From Gordonia sp. 'Campus' (GTDB lineage Bacteria; Actinomycetota; Actinomycetes; Mycobacteriales; Mycobacteriaceae), in assembly GCF_022206305.1 (NCBI RefSeq), contig NZ_JAKOIW010000020.1, positions 1-64,000 on the forward strand: 64,000 nt of DNA, in the 5' to 3' direction. A model generated the notes under the pieces. It saw nothing but the letters and a program-made list of their open reading frames with translations. It was not told the DNA's origin and searched no databases. The translations under genes and the position numbers were made by a program. Positions 25,346-34,245 of this stretch are shown in pieces. How positions within the stretch are numbered: the stretch's first letter is position 1; each line of letters starts with the position of its first letter.

Positions 25346-26875
25346 GTGCGCTGGCAAGCACGCTCTGATGTGACAGGCTTTGAAATCGTGAATCTGCCCA
25401 GGCCGGTTCTTCTCGCAACCGGCTTCGCCGTCGTGGGGGTCATCGCTCTGGCGCTCCAGGATGTCGTCGTACCCTTGGGCGCCCAATTCTGGGGACTGCT
25501 CCACAACCAGATCGACCTCGCCGTCTATCAGGCGGGTGCCCGGTCGTTGACCGGTGGCGTCAGCCTCTACGACGTCAAGATGGTCGACGACCTCGACTAC
25601 ACGTATTCGCCGTTCTCGGCACTGCTGTTCAGCCCGCTGGCGTGGCTGTCGTTCGACCTCGCACGTCCGCTGTGGACCGCGGGCATCGTCGTGGCGCTGT
25701 ATCTGGTGATCATGCTGAGCTTCCGGAGCCTCGGCCGTCCGGTGACCTGGCCGCTGCGCGTGATCGCGATGTCACTCGTGGCGGTGGCCATGCTGTTCGA
25801 GCCGGTGCGTACGACGATCTGGTACGGCCAGATCAACGTGTTCCTGATGCTCGTCATCCTGGCCGACCTGACCCGTCCCGACGGCGGGAAGCGCGGTCGG
25901 CTGAAGGGCTTCGGCACGGGGATCGCCGCCGGCATCAAACTGACCCCGCTGATCTTCGCCGGGTACTACGCGGTGCAACGGAACTGGCGGGCGTTCTTCG
26001 GGGTGATCGGCGGGTTCGCCGCGACAATGCTCGTCGGATTCCTGGCCCTGCCGAGGGACTCGTGGTCGTACTGGACCGGCAAACTGTTCGAGTCCGACCG
26101 CGTCGGGTCGGCACAGTTGCGCGGAAACCAGTCGATCCGCGGGATGCTGGCCAACCACCTCGACACCGACAATCCGCCGACCCTGCTGTGGCTGGCTCTG
26201 GTCCTCGTCGCGCTCGCCATCGGTTTCGCGGTGGCGTCGTACGCCCATCGCCGCGGGCAGGAACTCCTCGCGGTCAGCATCGTCGGGATGACCGCCTGTG
26301 TGGTGTCGCCGATGTCGTGGGGTCACCACTGGGTCTGGTTCGTGCCGATCCTCGTCATCGGGGTTCATCTCGTCCTCGACATGCGACGCGACCGCCCGGA
26401 GCGGGTGTGGGCGGGCGTGGGCGTCGGTGCACTGGTGCTGCTCGCGTTCGCATGGCCGACGCACGTTCCCGCGCTCATCCCCGACGGTTACTACACCGGG
26501 CTCTACGTGAAGACTCGCGTGACGTGGCTCAACTGGTTCACCGTCAGCCCGTACCTGTGGGCGTATCTCGGGGTGCTGCTGGCGACCGTCATCGGATTGC
26601 GGATGGTGGGGAGCAGGTCGACGACGCCGTCGATCGATCCGGTCATCCCGCCCGGCGTCGCCGCCGCGGTCATCGCCGAGGGGGGCCTGCCCCCGCAGGG
26701 GACCGGGCCGGGCGAGACCGGTCCGCAGGACCACGGACGGACCGACCGCGACGACGCATCCGACCGCCTGGAACCGGCCGGTCGCCGGGCGGCCGAGATG
26801 GCCGATGACCTGGTCGGAACCGCAGGTGAACGGCTCGACGAGACACCCGATCAGGGGCCCGCCCGCACAGTGTGA
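25346..26875 (+). CDS. GT87-family polyprenyl-phosphate mannosyltransferase
   Basis: This 509-residue integral membrane GT-C glycosyltransferase (DUF2029, the PimE-type family) has about 10-11 helices up to residue 425 and then a Pro/Gly/Asp-rich cytoplasmic tail of about 80 residues. The first extracellular loop contains NQIDLAVYQAGARSL, with the catalytic Asp position of the family, and GVSLYD. Such enzymes use polyprenyl-phosphomannose outside the membrane to build phosphatidylinositol mannosides, lipomannan or arabinogalactan. A TAGATT box at 25322-25327 gives a short leader to the GTG at 25346; in-frame GTGs at 25370 and 25388 are alternatives. Confidence 0.8.
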   Translation: MRWQARSDVTGFEIVNLPRPVLLATGFAVVGVIALALQDVVVPLGAQFWGLLHNQIDLAVYQAGARSLTGGVSLYDVKMVDDLDYTYSPFSALLFSPLAWLSFDLARPLWTAGIVVALYLVIMLSFRSLGRPVTWPLRVIAMSLVAVAMLFEPVRTTIWYGQINVFLMLVILADLTRPDGGKRGRLKGFGTGIAAGIKLTPLIFAGYYAVQRNWRAFFGVIGGFAATMLVGFLALPRDSWSYWTGKLFESDRVGSAQLRGNQSIRGMLANHLDTDNPPTLLWLALVLVALAIGFAVASYAHRRGQELLAVSIVGMTACVVSPMSWGHHWVWFVPILVIGVHLVLDMRRDRPERVWAGVGVGALVLLAFAWPTHVPALIPDGYYTGLYVKTRVTWLNWFTVSPYLWAYLGVLLATVIGLRMVGSRSTTPSIDPVIPPGVAAAVIAEGGLPPQGTGPGETGPQDHGRTDRDDASDRLEPAGRRAAEMADDLVGTAGERLDETPDQGPARTV

Positions 26876-26906
26876 GGCAGGGTCATCGGATGTCATGCCT
26901 CGCCGG

Positions 26907-26912
26907 TAGTCT
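26907..26912 (+). promoter_or_regulatory. -10 box of dnaX
   Basis: TAGTCT, 6 nt before the GTG at 26919; leaderless transcript expected. Confidence 0.55.
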
Positions 26913-26918
26913 CGACGC

Positions 26919-29480
26919 GTGGCTCTGTATCGCACCTATCGCCCGGCTACCTTCGCCGACGTCGTGGGTCAGGAGCACGTCACCGATCCGCTGAGCCGCG
27001 CGCTCGATTCCGGTCGCATCAATCACGCGTATCTGTTCTCGGGTCCGCGCGGATGTGGCAAGACGTCGTCGGCCCGAATCCTGGCCCGGTCGCTGAACTG
27101 TGTCGAGGGCCCGACGTCGCGTCCCTGCGGCAAGTGCGGATCCTGTGTGGCGCTCGCCCCGGGTGGTCCCGGCAACCTCGACGTGATCGAACTCGACGCC
27201 GCGAGTCACGGCGGCGTGGACGACACCCGCGAGCTGCGCGACCGGGCGTTCTACGCACCGGCCGAGTCGCGCTACCGCGTGTTCATCGTCGACGAGGCGC
27301 ACATGGTGACCAACGCCGGCTTCAACGCGCTGCTCAAGATCGTGGAGGAGCCGCCCGAGCACCTCATCTTCGTCTTCGCGACCACCGAGCCAGAGAAGGT
27401 GCTGCCCACCATCCGGTCGCGCACCCACCACTACCCGTTCCGGCTCCTCGCGCCGCCGGTGATGCGCGGGCTGCTGGAGAAGATCTGCGAACGCGAGGGC
27501 GTCACGGTGGCGTCCGAGGTGTACCCGCTGGTGATCCGCGCGGGAGGCGGTTCGCCGCGCGATTCGCTGTCCATCCTCGACCAGCTGCTCGCCGGGGCCG
27601 ACGACGACGGCGTCGCCTACGAGCGTGCCCTTGCGCTGCTCGGTGTCACCGACGTGGCGCTCATCGACACCGCCGTCGACGCCCTGGCCGATGCCGACGG
27701 GTCGGCCCTGTTCGGGACGGTCGAACGGGTCGTCGACGCCGGGCACGATCCCCGGCGGTTCGCCGTCGACCTCCTCGAACGGTTGCGCGATCTGATTCTG
27801 CTGCAAGCGGTTCCGGACGCCGCCGATCGCGGTCTGGTCGAGGCGCCGGGAGATCAGCTGGCGCGGATGCGTGCGCAGATCGAGACCCTCGGGCCGGCGT
27901 CGCTGACGCGTTTCGCCGAGATCGTGCACGACGCACTCGGCGAGATGCGCGGCACCACCTCACCCCGACTTCTACTCGAGGTCATGTGCGCGCGGATGCT
28001 GCTGCCCGCGGTCTCCGCCGACGACGCGGCGCTGCTGCAGCGGCTCGAGCGATTGGAGTCGGGCATCGGGACCACCTCGATCCCGGTTCCCGGGGCGCCG
28101 GCTGAGCCCGAACCCGAACCGAAGTTCGTCCGGCCCTCTCAGCGCAAGGCGATGGAAGAGGCCAAGGCGGCCGAGGAGGCCGAACGCGCCGCGGCGGAGG
28201 TCGCGGAGGCGGACGCCGCACCGGCATCTGCCGCGCAGCCGCAGTCGGTCGAGCAACCGGCGGCGGTGGCCGCGCCCGTGGTGGAGCAACCGTCGCGCGT
28301 CGAGGAGGTCGAGGCACCCGCGGTGGTGGAGACGCCGCCGGTAGTCGAGGCGCCCTCGGTCGTGGAGACGCCGCCGGTTGTCGAGACCCCGCCGGTCGTC
28401 GAACCCCAGGTGGTCGAACCCCAGGTGGTCGAGCCTGCTGTCGAGGTCGCGGACACCGCTGCGACACCCCACGTGGAGGCCGTCGTCGACGCAGGTGCTC
28501 CCGGTGTCGAGGACGCGGACACCGAGTCGATGTTCGACGAGTTGGTCGTCGAACAGGCTGCGGCAGGGCCTGAGGTCGAGGACGCGGCGGCGGTCGAGGA
28601 CGCGGCGGTGGAGGAGGTAGCAGCCGAGCCGGTCGTCGAGGACACCGTCCGGAACGAGTCGTCGGCAGATCAGGCCCCGTCGCAGGCCGTGGCCGGTCCG
28701 GAACCGGTCACCGGTCCGCGCACGCCGACTGCACCCGAACCTCCCTCGCGCTCGCAGCCTGCGCAGGCGTCCGAACCGGGATCGTCGATGCCGTACGACG
28801 ACATCCCACTACCTGACGAACCCGTCGACGAGTACGACGTGCCGCCGCCGGACGCGATGCCCGCACGGGTGCGCGCGCCCGAGCCGACGCCGGAGCCGGA
28901 GCCGGAACCCGAGGCGACCGGCGGCCTGGACGTCGACGCGGTCCGCAAGAGGTACCAAGACATCCGATCTGCGGTCCGCGAGCGGTCGAAGAGCATCGAG
29001 CCCATGTTGTCGGCCGCGGTCATCGCCGACGTCGACGGTTCGACGGTCGTGCTGTCGCACCCGGTGGAGGTACTCGTCAGCCGGTTGTCGGCGCCCCACG
29101 CGGTGACGATCATCCGCGAGGCCCTCACCGAGGTGTTCGGCACCGAGCTCGACGTCCGGACCGTCCACCAGGCGCCGGGTGCTCCCGCGCCGACCGGCGG
29201 CCCCACCGCCGCACCGGGCAAACAGCCGGGCAAGGCGCGCCAGTCGTACTCCCGACCGAGCCGCGCACGCGACCAGGGTGCGGCACCGGTCCCGGCGCCC
29301 GAACCGGTCGCGGAGCCGGAGGAGCCCGAACCGCCACGGGCCGACGAGGACATCCCCCACGACGAACGTGCGGAGATGGTCGCCGACGCGCGCACCGGAA
29401 GTCCCGAACAGCGACTCGACCCCGATCAGGTGGCGCTGGAGCTGCTGAAGTCCGAGCTCGGGGCCCGACCGCTGGAGTAG
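26919..29480 (+). CDS. dnaX: DNA polymerase III subunit gamma/tau
   Basis: This AAA+ clamp-loader ATPase has 853 residues. Walker A is GPRGCGKTS (42-50), the zinc module has C61 plus CGKCGSC, Walker B is VFIVDEAH, and the sensor region is FATTEPEKVLPTIRSR. Residues about 240-370 form the collar domain. From about 385 to 660 there is a long acidic low-complexity linker rich in Val, Glu, Pro and Ala with repeated PPVVE units (28325-28440). A C-terminal tau-like domain (about 665-760) follows, then another Pro-rich tail. No slippery A-tract is evident, so a single tau-length product is likely. The position next to the Rv3722c-type gene is conserved in mycobacteria. Confidence 0.95.
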   Translation: MALYRTYRPATFADVVGQEHVTDPLSRALDSGRINHAYLFSGPRGCGKTSSARILARSLNCVEGPTSRPCGKCGSCVALAPGGPGNLDVIELDAASHGGVDDTRELRDRAFYAPAESRYRVFIVDEAHMVTNAGFNALLKIVEEPPEHLIFVFATTEPEKVLPTIRSRTHHYPFRLLAPPVMRGLLEKICEREGVTVASEVYPLVIRAGGGSPRDSLSILDQLLAGADDDGVAYERALALLGVTDVALIDTAVDALADADGSALFGTVERVVDAGHDPRRFAVDLLERLRDLILLQAVPDAADRGLVEAPGDQLARMRAQIETLGPASLTRFAEIVHDALGEMRGTTSPRLLLEVMCARMLLPAVSADDAALLQRLERLESGIGTTSIPVPGAPAEPEPEPKFVRPSQRKAMEEAKAAEEAERAAAEVAEADAAPASAAQPQSVEQPAAVAAPVVEQPSRVEEVEAPAVVETPPVVEAPSVVETPPVVETPPVVEPQVVEPQVVEPAVEVADTAATPHVEAVVDAGAPGVEDADTESMFDELVVEQAAAGPEVEDAAAVEDAAVEEVAAEPVVEDTVRNESSADQAPSQAVAGPEPVTGPRTPTAPEPPSRSQPAQASEPGSSMPYDDIPLPDEPVDEYDVPPPDAMPARVRAPEPTPEPEPEPEATGGLDVDAVRKRYQDIRSAVRERSKSIEPMLSAAVIADVDGSTVVLSHPVEVLVSRLSAPHAVTIIREALTEVFGTELDVRTVHQAPGAPAPTGGPTAAPGKQPGKARQSYSRPSRARDQGAAPVPAPEPVAEPEEPEPPRADEDIPHDERAEMVADARTGSPEQRLDPDQVALELLKSELGARPLE

Positions 29481-29527
29481 GGCGCGGCCGCGTCGGACGT
29501 ACCGGTCGACCCCCTACGCCGAAAAGC

Positions 29528-29606
29528 GCCCCGGAAAACCGCCCTCCACAACAGGTTCGACGACGATATGTCGTCGGCTCTGTTCCGAAGGGCGGTTTTC
29601 AGGGGC
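29528..29606. repeat. 79-nt three-stem palindrome, copy 1
   Basis: The outer arms 29528-29545 and 29589-29606 pair at 17 of 18 positions, with A-tract/T-tract edges next to CCGCCCT/AGGGCGG. A middle 5-bp stem AACAG/CTGTT and a 19-nt core (29558-29576) follow inward. The core is the reverse complement of CGACGACATATCGTCGTCG found in copy 2. It lies between the convergent stops of dnaX and the methyltransferase gene and would work as a terminator in both directions. Confidence 0.85.
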
Positions 29607-29656
29607 AGATGCCGGGGGCTGATTTCAGGACCGGACGGTCCCGGGTCGGGCGCCCG

Positions 29657-30979
29657 TCAGGCGTCCCACCACGGGCGCAGCGGAACCTGGTGGCCGCCGT
29701 CCTCGTCGAGTTTGGTGGCGAGGACGTGGTGCAGCTGGATGATGTTGCGGTCGAAGCCGATTCGGCACCCGGCCATGTACAGGCCCCACAGGCGGGCGGT
29801 TCCCTCGCCGACTTCGGCGACAGCCTCGTCCCAGTGTTCGACGAGGTTGATGTTCCAGTCGCGCAGCGTCATCGCATAGTGCTCGCGGAAGTTCTCCTCG
29901 TGGACGACCTCCATGCCGCCGATGTCCTGCAGCTTGGAGATGATCTTGCCGGAGCCGGTGAGCTCGCCGTCGGGGAACACGTACCGGTCGATGAACGAGC
30001 CGGCCTTGGCGCGGCTGGCATTGTCGGGCCGGGTGATGCAGTGGTTGAGCAGCATGCCGCCCGGGCGGAGCTTGTCGCGCATGAACCCGAAGTAGGCGGG
30101 ATAGTTGTGGACGCCGATGTGTTCGGTGAGGCCGATCGACGACACGGCGTCGAAACCGCTCTCGGGGACGTCGCGGTAATCGCTGTGGCGCACCTCGGCG
30201 AATTCGCCCAATCCCTCGTCGGCGATGGCCTTCTGAGCCCACTCGGCTTGCTCGGCGGAGAGTGTGGCGCCGATGGCGTGCACGCCGCGACGGGCGGCGT
30301 AACGGACCATTCCGCCCCAGCCGCAACCGATGTCGAGGAGCCGATCGCCGGGTTTCAGGCGCAGCTTCTCGAAGATCAGCCGGTACTTGTTCTCCTGCGC
30401 GGCCTCGAGCGAGGCATTCCGTTCGGGATAGACGGCGCACGTGTAGGTCATCGACGGCCCGAGGACCCACTCGTAGAACGTGTTCGACACGTCGTAGTGG
30501 TAGTGGATGACCTCGGCGTCGCGAGACTTGCTGTGCCGCAGTCCCTCGGCGAACCGGCGCCAGCGGGGGACGGCCTCCTGGGGCGGCGGCGCGATCGGCT
30601 TGAAGTGTTCGATGCCCAGTGACCGGGCGATCTGGGCGAGCGCCAGCGGGGACGGGCGGTGGAACTGCAGATTGCTCGCGAGCGCTTTGAGCGCCGGGTA
30701 CGGATCGCCGGGGTGGGCGCCGATGAGTTCGAGGTCGCCGGCGATGTATGCCCGGGCCAGTCCGAGATCGCCGGGGGCGGTGACGAGGTAGGTCGTGCCG
30801 CGCGGGGTCTTGAGGTTGAGACCGTACTGGGCGTCGGCGGGCCCGGCGCTGCTGCCGTCGTAGGCCGAGATCCGGATCGACAGATTGCCGCCCAGAAGGG
30901 TTTCGAAGATCTCGGCGAGCGTCATCTTGCCGGGGTGGGAGTCCACACTCGACGGCGTGCTGTCCTTGAAGGTGGTCAT
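29657..30979 (-). CDS. Fatty-acid 10-methylene synthase, CMAS family (TmsB/BfaB-like)
   Basis: This 440-residue SAM-dependent methyltransferase has an N-terminal segment of about 150 residues, then the catalytic domain: HYHYDVSNTFYEWVLGPSMTYTCA, SAM motif LLDIGCGWGGM near residue 200, and GLTEHIGVHNYPAYF. Residues match cyclopropane-fatty-acid synthase relatives. Its 4-nt overlap with the upstream FAD gene reproduces the pair that converts oleate to 10-methylstearate (tuberculostearate): the methyltransferase makes the 10-methylene intermediate. In M. tuberculosis the paralogous Rv3720/Rv3719 sit at this same place by dnaX. Confidence 0.85.
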   Translation of the reverse strand: MTTFKDSTPSSVDSHPGKMTLAEIFETLLGGNLSIRISAYDGSSAGPADAQYGLNLKTPRGTTYLVTAPGDLGLARAYIAGDLELIGAHPGDPYPALKALASNLQFHRPSPLALAQIARSLGIEHFKPIAPPPQEAVPRWRRFAEGLRHSKSRDAEVIHYHYDVSNTFYEWVLGPSMTYTCAVYPERNASLEAAQENKYRLIFEKLRLKPGDRLLDIGCGWGGMVRYAARRGVHAIGATLSAEQAEWAQKAIADEGLGEFAEVRHSDYRDVPESGFDAVSSIGLTEHIGVHNYPAYFGFMRDKLRPGGMLLNHCITRPDNASRAKAGSFIDRYVFPDGELTGSGKIISKLQDIGGMEVVHEENFREHYAMTLRDWNINLVEHWDEAVAEVGEGTARLWGLYMAGCRIGFDRNIIQLHHVLATKLDEDGGHQVPLRPWWDA

Positions 30980-32376
30980 TGGCGTTTCACCGCTTTCGCA
31001 TAGAGGTCCAGCAGTCGGCCGCGGGGGTCGTACCGCTTCTTGAGGAGCCGATAACTCTCCCCGCCGTAGAGTTCGTCGAACTCGTCCGGCGAGTAGAAAC
31101 TCTCCGAGTACAGCGACTTGTGGCCGTCGAGTTCGGCGACCTTGCGTTCGATGATCTTGTTGGTGTGGCCCGGATCGCCGGGGGTGACCGGTACCGCCGA
31201 CCAGAAGCCCACGTTGACGTAGGTACGTTGCGGGGCAAGCGGATACAGCGGCCATGGGCGGATCGCATCGGCACCGGGAAGTGCGGGGTCGCGGAGTCGG
31301 AGCGGGCACAACCAGATCGGTTCGATGGGGATGTTCGCCAGGAACCACTCGACGTACTCGGTGGTCCGCTCGATCGGCACCTCGATGTCCTGCACGACGC
31401 GTTCCCCTGCGGGAAGACCCTTGCGCGCGTTGAGCCGGTCGCCGATGTCGAACCGCTGATCGAGACCGATCAACTTCCAGTAGAAGCTGCTGCGCAGTAG
31501 ACGTTTGGGCCACCAGCGACGGATCTTCGGGTTCTGGGCGCCGAATGCGCGTGAGCACCAGAACCAGTCGGTGTCCCAGCGCCACAGGTAATCGTGGATG
31601 GTGAGCCGGTCGGTCTCGCGCTCCTGGATGGACCGGTAGAAGATGTCCATCCCGGTGTAATCGCTGACCGGGCCCGGTTCGTCGGTCTGGCGGCCCAGCG
31701 TCAGATAGGACTCGTCGGCGGAGAACACGACGCCGTCGAGGTAGTCGACCTGTTCGCCGTCATGGGTCCTCGTGGTCACGATCGCTTCCATCGTGGACTC
31801 GAGTTCGGCGACCGACGAGAAGCGGATGTGGCGCAGCGCCACGTAGGGCTGCACGGGTTCGAGCTCGATGCGCAGGCGGACCGAATAACCGAGCGTGCCA
31901 TAGGAGTTCGGGAATCCGTAGAAGAGATCGGCGTGCTCGTTGGTCGGGGTGGCGGTGACGATCTCGCCGTCGCCGGTGAGGATGTCGATCTCGAGGACCG
32001 ACTCATGCGGCAGGCCCGATCGGTACGAGGTGCTCTCGATGCCGAGACCGGTGACCGCACCGCCGAGCGTGATGGTCTTGAGCTGCGGGACCACAAGTGG
32101 CGCCAGTCCGTACGGCAGGGTCGCGGCGACCAGGTTCTCGTACGTGCACATTCCGGCGACATCGGCGGTGCGCGCGTCGGGATCCACCGAGATCACCCGA
32201 TCGAGTCCGGAGACATCCAATCCCGGATGCGGATTGGCGGCGCGCTTGCGAAAGAGGTTGGAAGTCTTCTTCGCCAGGCGCACCGTCGCGTGCGGAGGAA
32301 TGGCGCGGTAGCTGGCCAGAAGGGTTGACACCCCTCGGTCGAATGCCGCGGCCCCCATCTCCAAGCCGTTGCTCAC
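30976..32376 (-). CDS. FAD-linked reductase of 10-methylene fatty acids (TmsA-like)
   Basis: This 466-residue flavoprotein of the DHCR24/DWARF1 type has an N-terminal FAD_binding_4 (PCMH) domain (about 15-185) with VVPQLKTITLGGAVTGLGIES and SYGTLGYS, and a C-terminal substrate domain ending in YDPRGRLLDLYAKAVKR. With the downstream methyltransferase it fits the two-gene route to 10-methyl branched fatty acids, reducing the methylene group with NADPH. GTG 32376 follows a TAGGCT box by 6 nt. It is the first gene of the two-gene operon. Confidence 0.85.
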   Translation of the reverse strand: MSNGLEMGAAAFDRGVSTLLASYRAIPPHATVRLAKKTSNLFRKRAANPHPGLDVSGLDRVISVDPDARTADVAGMCTYENLVAATLPYGLAPLVVPQLKTITLGGAVTGLGIESTSYRSGLPHESVLEIDILTGDGEIVTATPTNEHADLFYGFPNSYGTLGYSVRLRIELEPVQPYVALRHIRFSSVAELESTMEAIVTTRTHDGEQVDYLDGVVFSADESYLTLGRQTDEPGPVSDYTGMDIFYRSIQERETDRLTIHDYLWRWDTDWFWCSRAFGAQNPKIRRWWPKRLLRSSFYWKLIGLDQRFDIGDRLNARKGLPAGERVVQDIEVPIERTTEYVEWFLANIPIEPIWLCPLRLRDPALPGADAIRPWPLYPLAPQRTYVNVGFWSAVPVTPGDPGHTNKIIERKVAELDGHKSLYSESFYSPDEFDELYGGESYRLLKKRYDPRGRLLDLYAKAVKRQ

Positions 32377-32382
32377 CCGGTT

Positions 32383-32388
32383 AGCCTA
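32383..32388 (-). promoter_or_regulatory. -10 box of the methyl-branched lipid operon
   Basis: TAGGCT on the minus strand, 6 nt before the GTG at 32376. Confidence 0.55.
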
Positions 32389-32438
32389 GGACTCGATCAG
32401 TTCAGTCGCCAATCGTTTCGTCCCGAGGAGTGTCCATC

Positions 32439-32876
32439 GTGGGTCAGGTTTCCGCTTCGCAGTCGATCGACATCGCCGCCGCACCGGACGCCGTCGTCGG
32501 TGCCCTCTCCGACTACGAGACCACGCGGCCGGCGATCCTGCCCGAGCAGTACCGCGACTACAAGGTCATCAGCGGCGGCAAGGGCGACGGCACCGTCGTG
32601 CACTGGATTCTCCAGGCGACGTCGAAGCGCCAGCGCGATGTGCAGGCGACCGTCAGCGTCACCCCGGACACCGTGACCGAGCGTGACGCCAACTCCACGA
32701 TGGTGACCACCTACAGCGTCTCCGCGGCGGGCAGCGGCTCGCGGGTCACGACCACCACCACCTGGAAGGGTGCCGGCGGCGTCGGCGGCTTCTTCGAGAA
32801 GACGTTCGCGCCGAAGGGCTTGCAGCGCATCCAGGCCGAGGTGCTCGGCAACCTGAAGAAGCGCATCGAGGGCTGA
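32439..32876 (+). CDS. SRPBCC-fold protein (Rv3718c-like)
   Basis: This 145-residue START/Bet v1-like protein should bind a hydrophobic ligand in a helix-grip cavity: VSASQSIDIAAAPDAVVGAL at the start, central beta strands rich in Thr/Val, and a long C-terminal helix (GLQRIQAEVLGNLKKRIEG). Ligand unknown. The GTG at 32439 is chosen because a GAGGA site lies 9 nt upstream; the earlier GTG at 32430 would touch that site. Its location beside the lipid-methylating pair is conserved in mycobacteria, suggesting a link to lipid handling. Confidence 0.8.
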   Translation: MGQVSASQSIDIAAAPDAVVGALSDYETTRPAILPEQYRDYKVISGGKGDGTVVHWILQATSKRQRDVQATVSVTPDTVTERDANSTMVTTYSVSAAGSGSRVTTTTTWKGAGGVGGFFEKTFAPKGLQRIQAEVLGNLKKRIEG

Positions 32877-32894
32877 CGCGTCCCGGCCGGACCC

Positions 32895-33869
32895 ATGAGC
32901 GATGCGGGGCGTTCGGATCACGTCCGACGCCGCCGCGGCCGGGCCCGGCCCTCGCCGCTCCCGATCCGCGACGGGGTCGACGCGACGCGCGTGGTGTTGC
33001 GCTCCGGGCCCGAGCTCACGGTCGGCGACGCGCTGCTGGCGTCGTCGAGTCTGGCGGGTCTGTCACCGCATGACCTGGAGGTTCGCGCCGCTGTCGGTGA
33101 CATCGTCGATGCCGACGGCCGTCCCGTCGATCTCGATGCTCCATCGCGGGTGAACGTCTCGTTGTACCTGTACCGGGACCTGCCCGACGAGGTGCCGATC
33201 CCGTTCGATCTCCCGGTGCTGTACCGCGACGAGAACATCGTCGTCGTCGACAAGCCGCACTTCCTCGCGACGATGCCGCGCGGTCGGCACGTCACCCAGA
33301 CCGCGCTGGTGCGGCTGCGCCGTGAGCTGGGTTCCGACACCGTCTCGCCTGCGCACCGACTGGATCGGTTGACGGCAGGGGTGTTGCTGTTCACCCTGCG
33401 TCCCGAGGTGCGCGCGGCCTACCAGGACCTGTTCGCGGCTCGGATCGCCCGCAAGGAGTACCGCGCGCTCGCACCCGCCGACGAGGCCCTCGCCGATCCG
33501 GTCACCGTCCGCGACCGGATCGAGAAGACCGCGGGTGACCTGCGCGCCCGGGTGGTCGACGGACCGGTGAACGCCGTCAGCGAGATCACCCTCGTCGAGC
33601 AGACCGGGGGACAGGGCGTCTACCTACTGCGACCGCACACCGGCCGGACACATCAGTTGCGGCTGCACATGGCGTCGGTCGGCGTCCCCATCGTCGACGA
33701 CCCGCTCTACCCCGACGTGCGGCCCGAACTCGCCGCACGTCCCGACCGGGGCGACTTCTCGGCTCCGCTGCGACTGATCGCACATGCCCTGGAGTTCGAC
33801 GACCCGCTCACCGGCGAGGAACGCCGGTTCGAGAGCATGCGAACGGTCTTCGACCGGCACCCCGCCTGA
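32895..33869 (+). CDS. RluA-family pseudouridine synthase
   Basis: This 324-residue enzyme isomerises uridine in rRNA or tRNA. The catalytic Asp is in HRLDRLTAGVLLF near residue 155; LYRDENIVVVDKPHFLATMP and RPHTGRTHQLRLHMASVGVPI are the other RluA motifs. There is a short Arg-rich N-terminus and no clear S4 domain. It sits in the place of other genes in the mycobacterial layout between the SRPBCC gene and ybaB, so it may be a lineage-specific insertion. The RNA target cannot be read from the sequence. Confidence 0.88.
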   Translation: MSDAGRSDHVRRRRGRARPSPLPIRDGVDATRVVLRSGPELTVGDALLASSSLAGLSPHDLEVRAAVGDIVDADGRPVDLDAPSRVNVSLYLYRDLPDEVPIPFDLPVLYRDENIVVVDKPHFLATMPRGRHVTQTALVRLRRELGSDTVSPAHRLDRLTAGVLLFTLRPEVRAAYQDLFAARIARKEYRALAPADEALADPVTVRDRIEKTAGDLRARVVDGPVNAVSEITLVEQTGGQGVYLLRPHTGRTHQLRLHMASVGVPIVDDPLYPDVRPELAARPDRGDFSAPLRLIAHALEFDDPLTGEERRFESMRTVFDRHPA

Positions 33870-33881
33870 CCCGCGACGATC

Positions 33882-33887
33882 TACCCT
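33882..33887 (+). promoter_or_regulatory. -10 box of the Imm10-like gene
   Basis: TACCCT, 6 nt before the ATG at 33894. Confidence 0.55.
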
Positions 33888-33893
33888 GGCCGG

Positions 33894-34223
33894 ATGACCA
33901 TCCGAGCGTCGTATGAACGGCATACCGACCTGGGCTGTGAAGCCGTGGTCTTCATCGACGACGAGTCGCTGGCGTGCTTCCAGATCCAGCGCGACCTGAC
34001 CGGTGGCCCGCGCGCCGACGAGTACTGCGTGACCACCGGCGCGAGCGCCCCCGTGTACGGCGGGATCACACAGTGGCGTCGAGTCGACGACCGATTCGAG
34101 TTCGCGCTGACCCCGCGGGCCGGCAGGTTGTTCGGCGACGAGGTGCTGTCGTTCGAGATCAGCCCGTCCGACGAGTCGACCGTCGACGACATCGCCGCGC
34201 ATGTCGATCGGTTGCTGCGCTGA
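33894..34223 (+). CDS. Imm10-like small protein
   Basis: This is a 109-residue acidic soluble protein. The order [26 protein letters not shown]-like [14 protein letters not shown], and a C-terminal ADHVDRLL-like helix resembles the Imm10 immunity-protein family of polymorphic toxin systems. No toxin gene is adjacent and it sits alone between rluA-like and ybaB, with its own leaderless promoter. The match is by pattern memory only, so an unrelated housekeeping role is possible. Confidence 0.5.
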   Translation: MTIRASYERHTDLGCEAVVFIDDESLACFQIQRDLTGGPRADEYCVTTGASAPVYGGITQWRRVDDRFEFALTPRAGRLFGDEVLSFEISPSDESTVDDIAAHVDRLLR

Positions 34224-34232
34224 CGCTGCGAC

Positions 34233-34238
34233 TACCCT
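34233..34238 (+). promoter_or_regulatory. -10 box of ybaB-recR
   Basis: TACCCT, 7 nt before the GTG at 34246. The same hexamer drives the gene just upstream, only 351 nt away. Confidence 0.55.
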
Positions 34239-34245
34239 GGACCGG

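Noticed and set aside
28300..28450. Repeat array of mobile origin inside dnaX
   Set aside because: The repeats stay in frame and form a low-complexity linker typical of actinobacterial DnaX; no mobile-element features.
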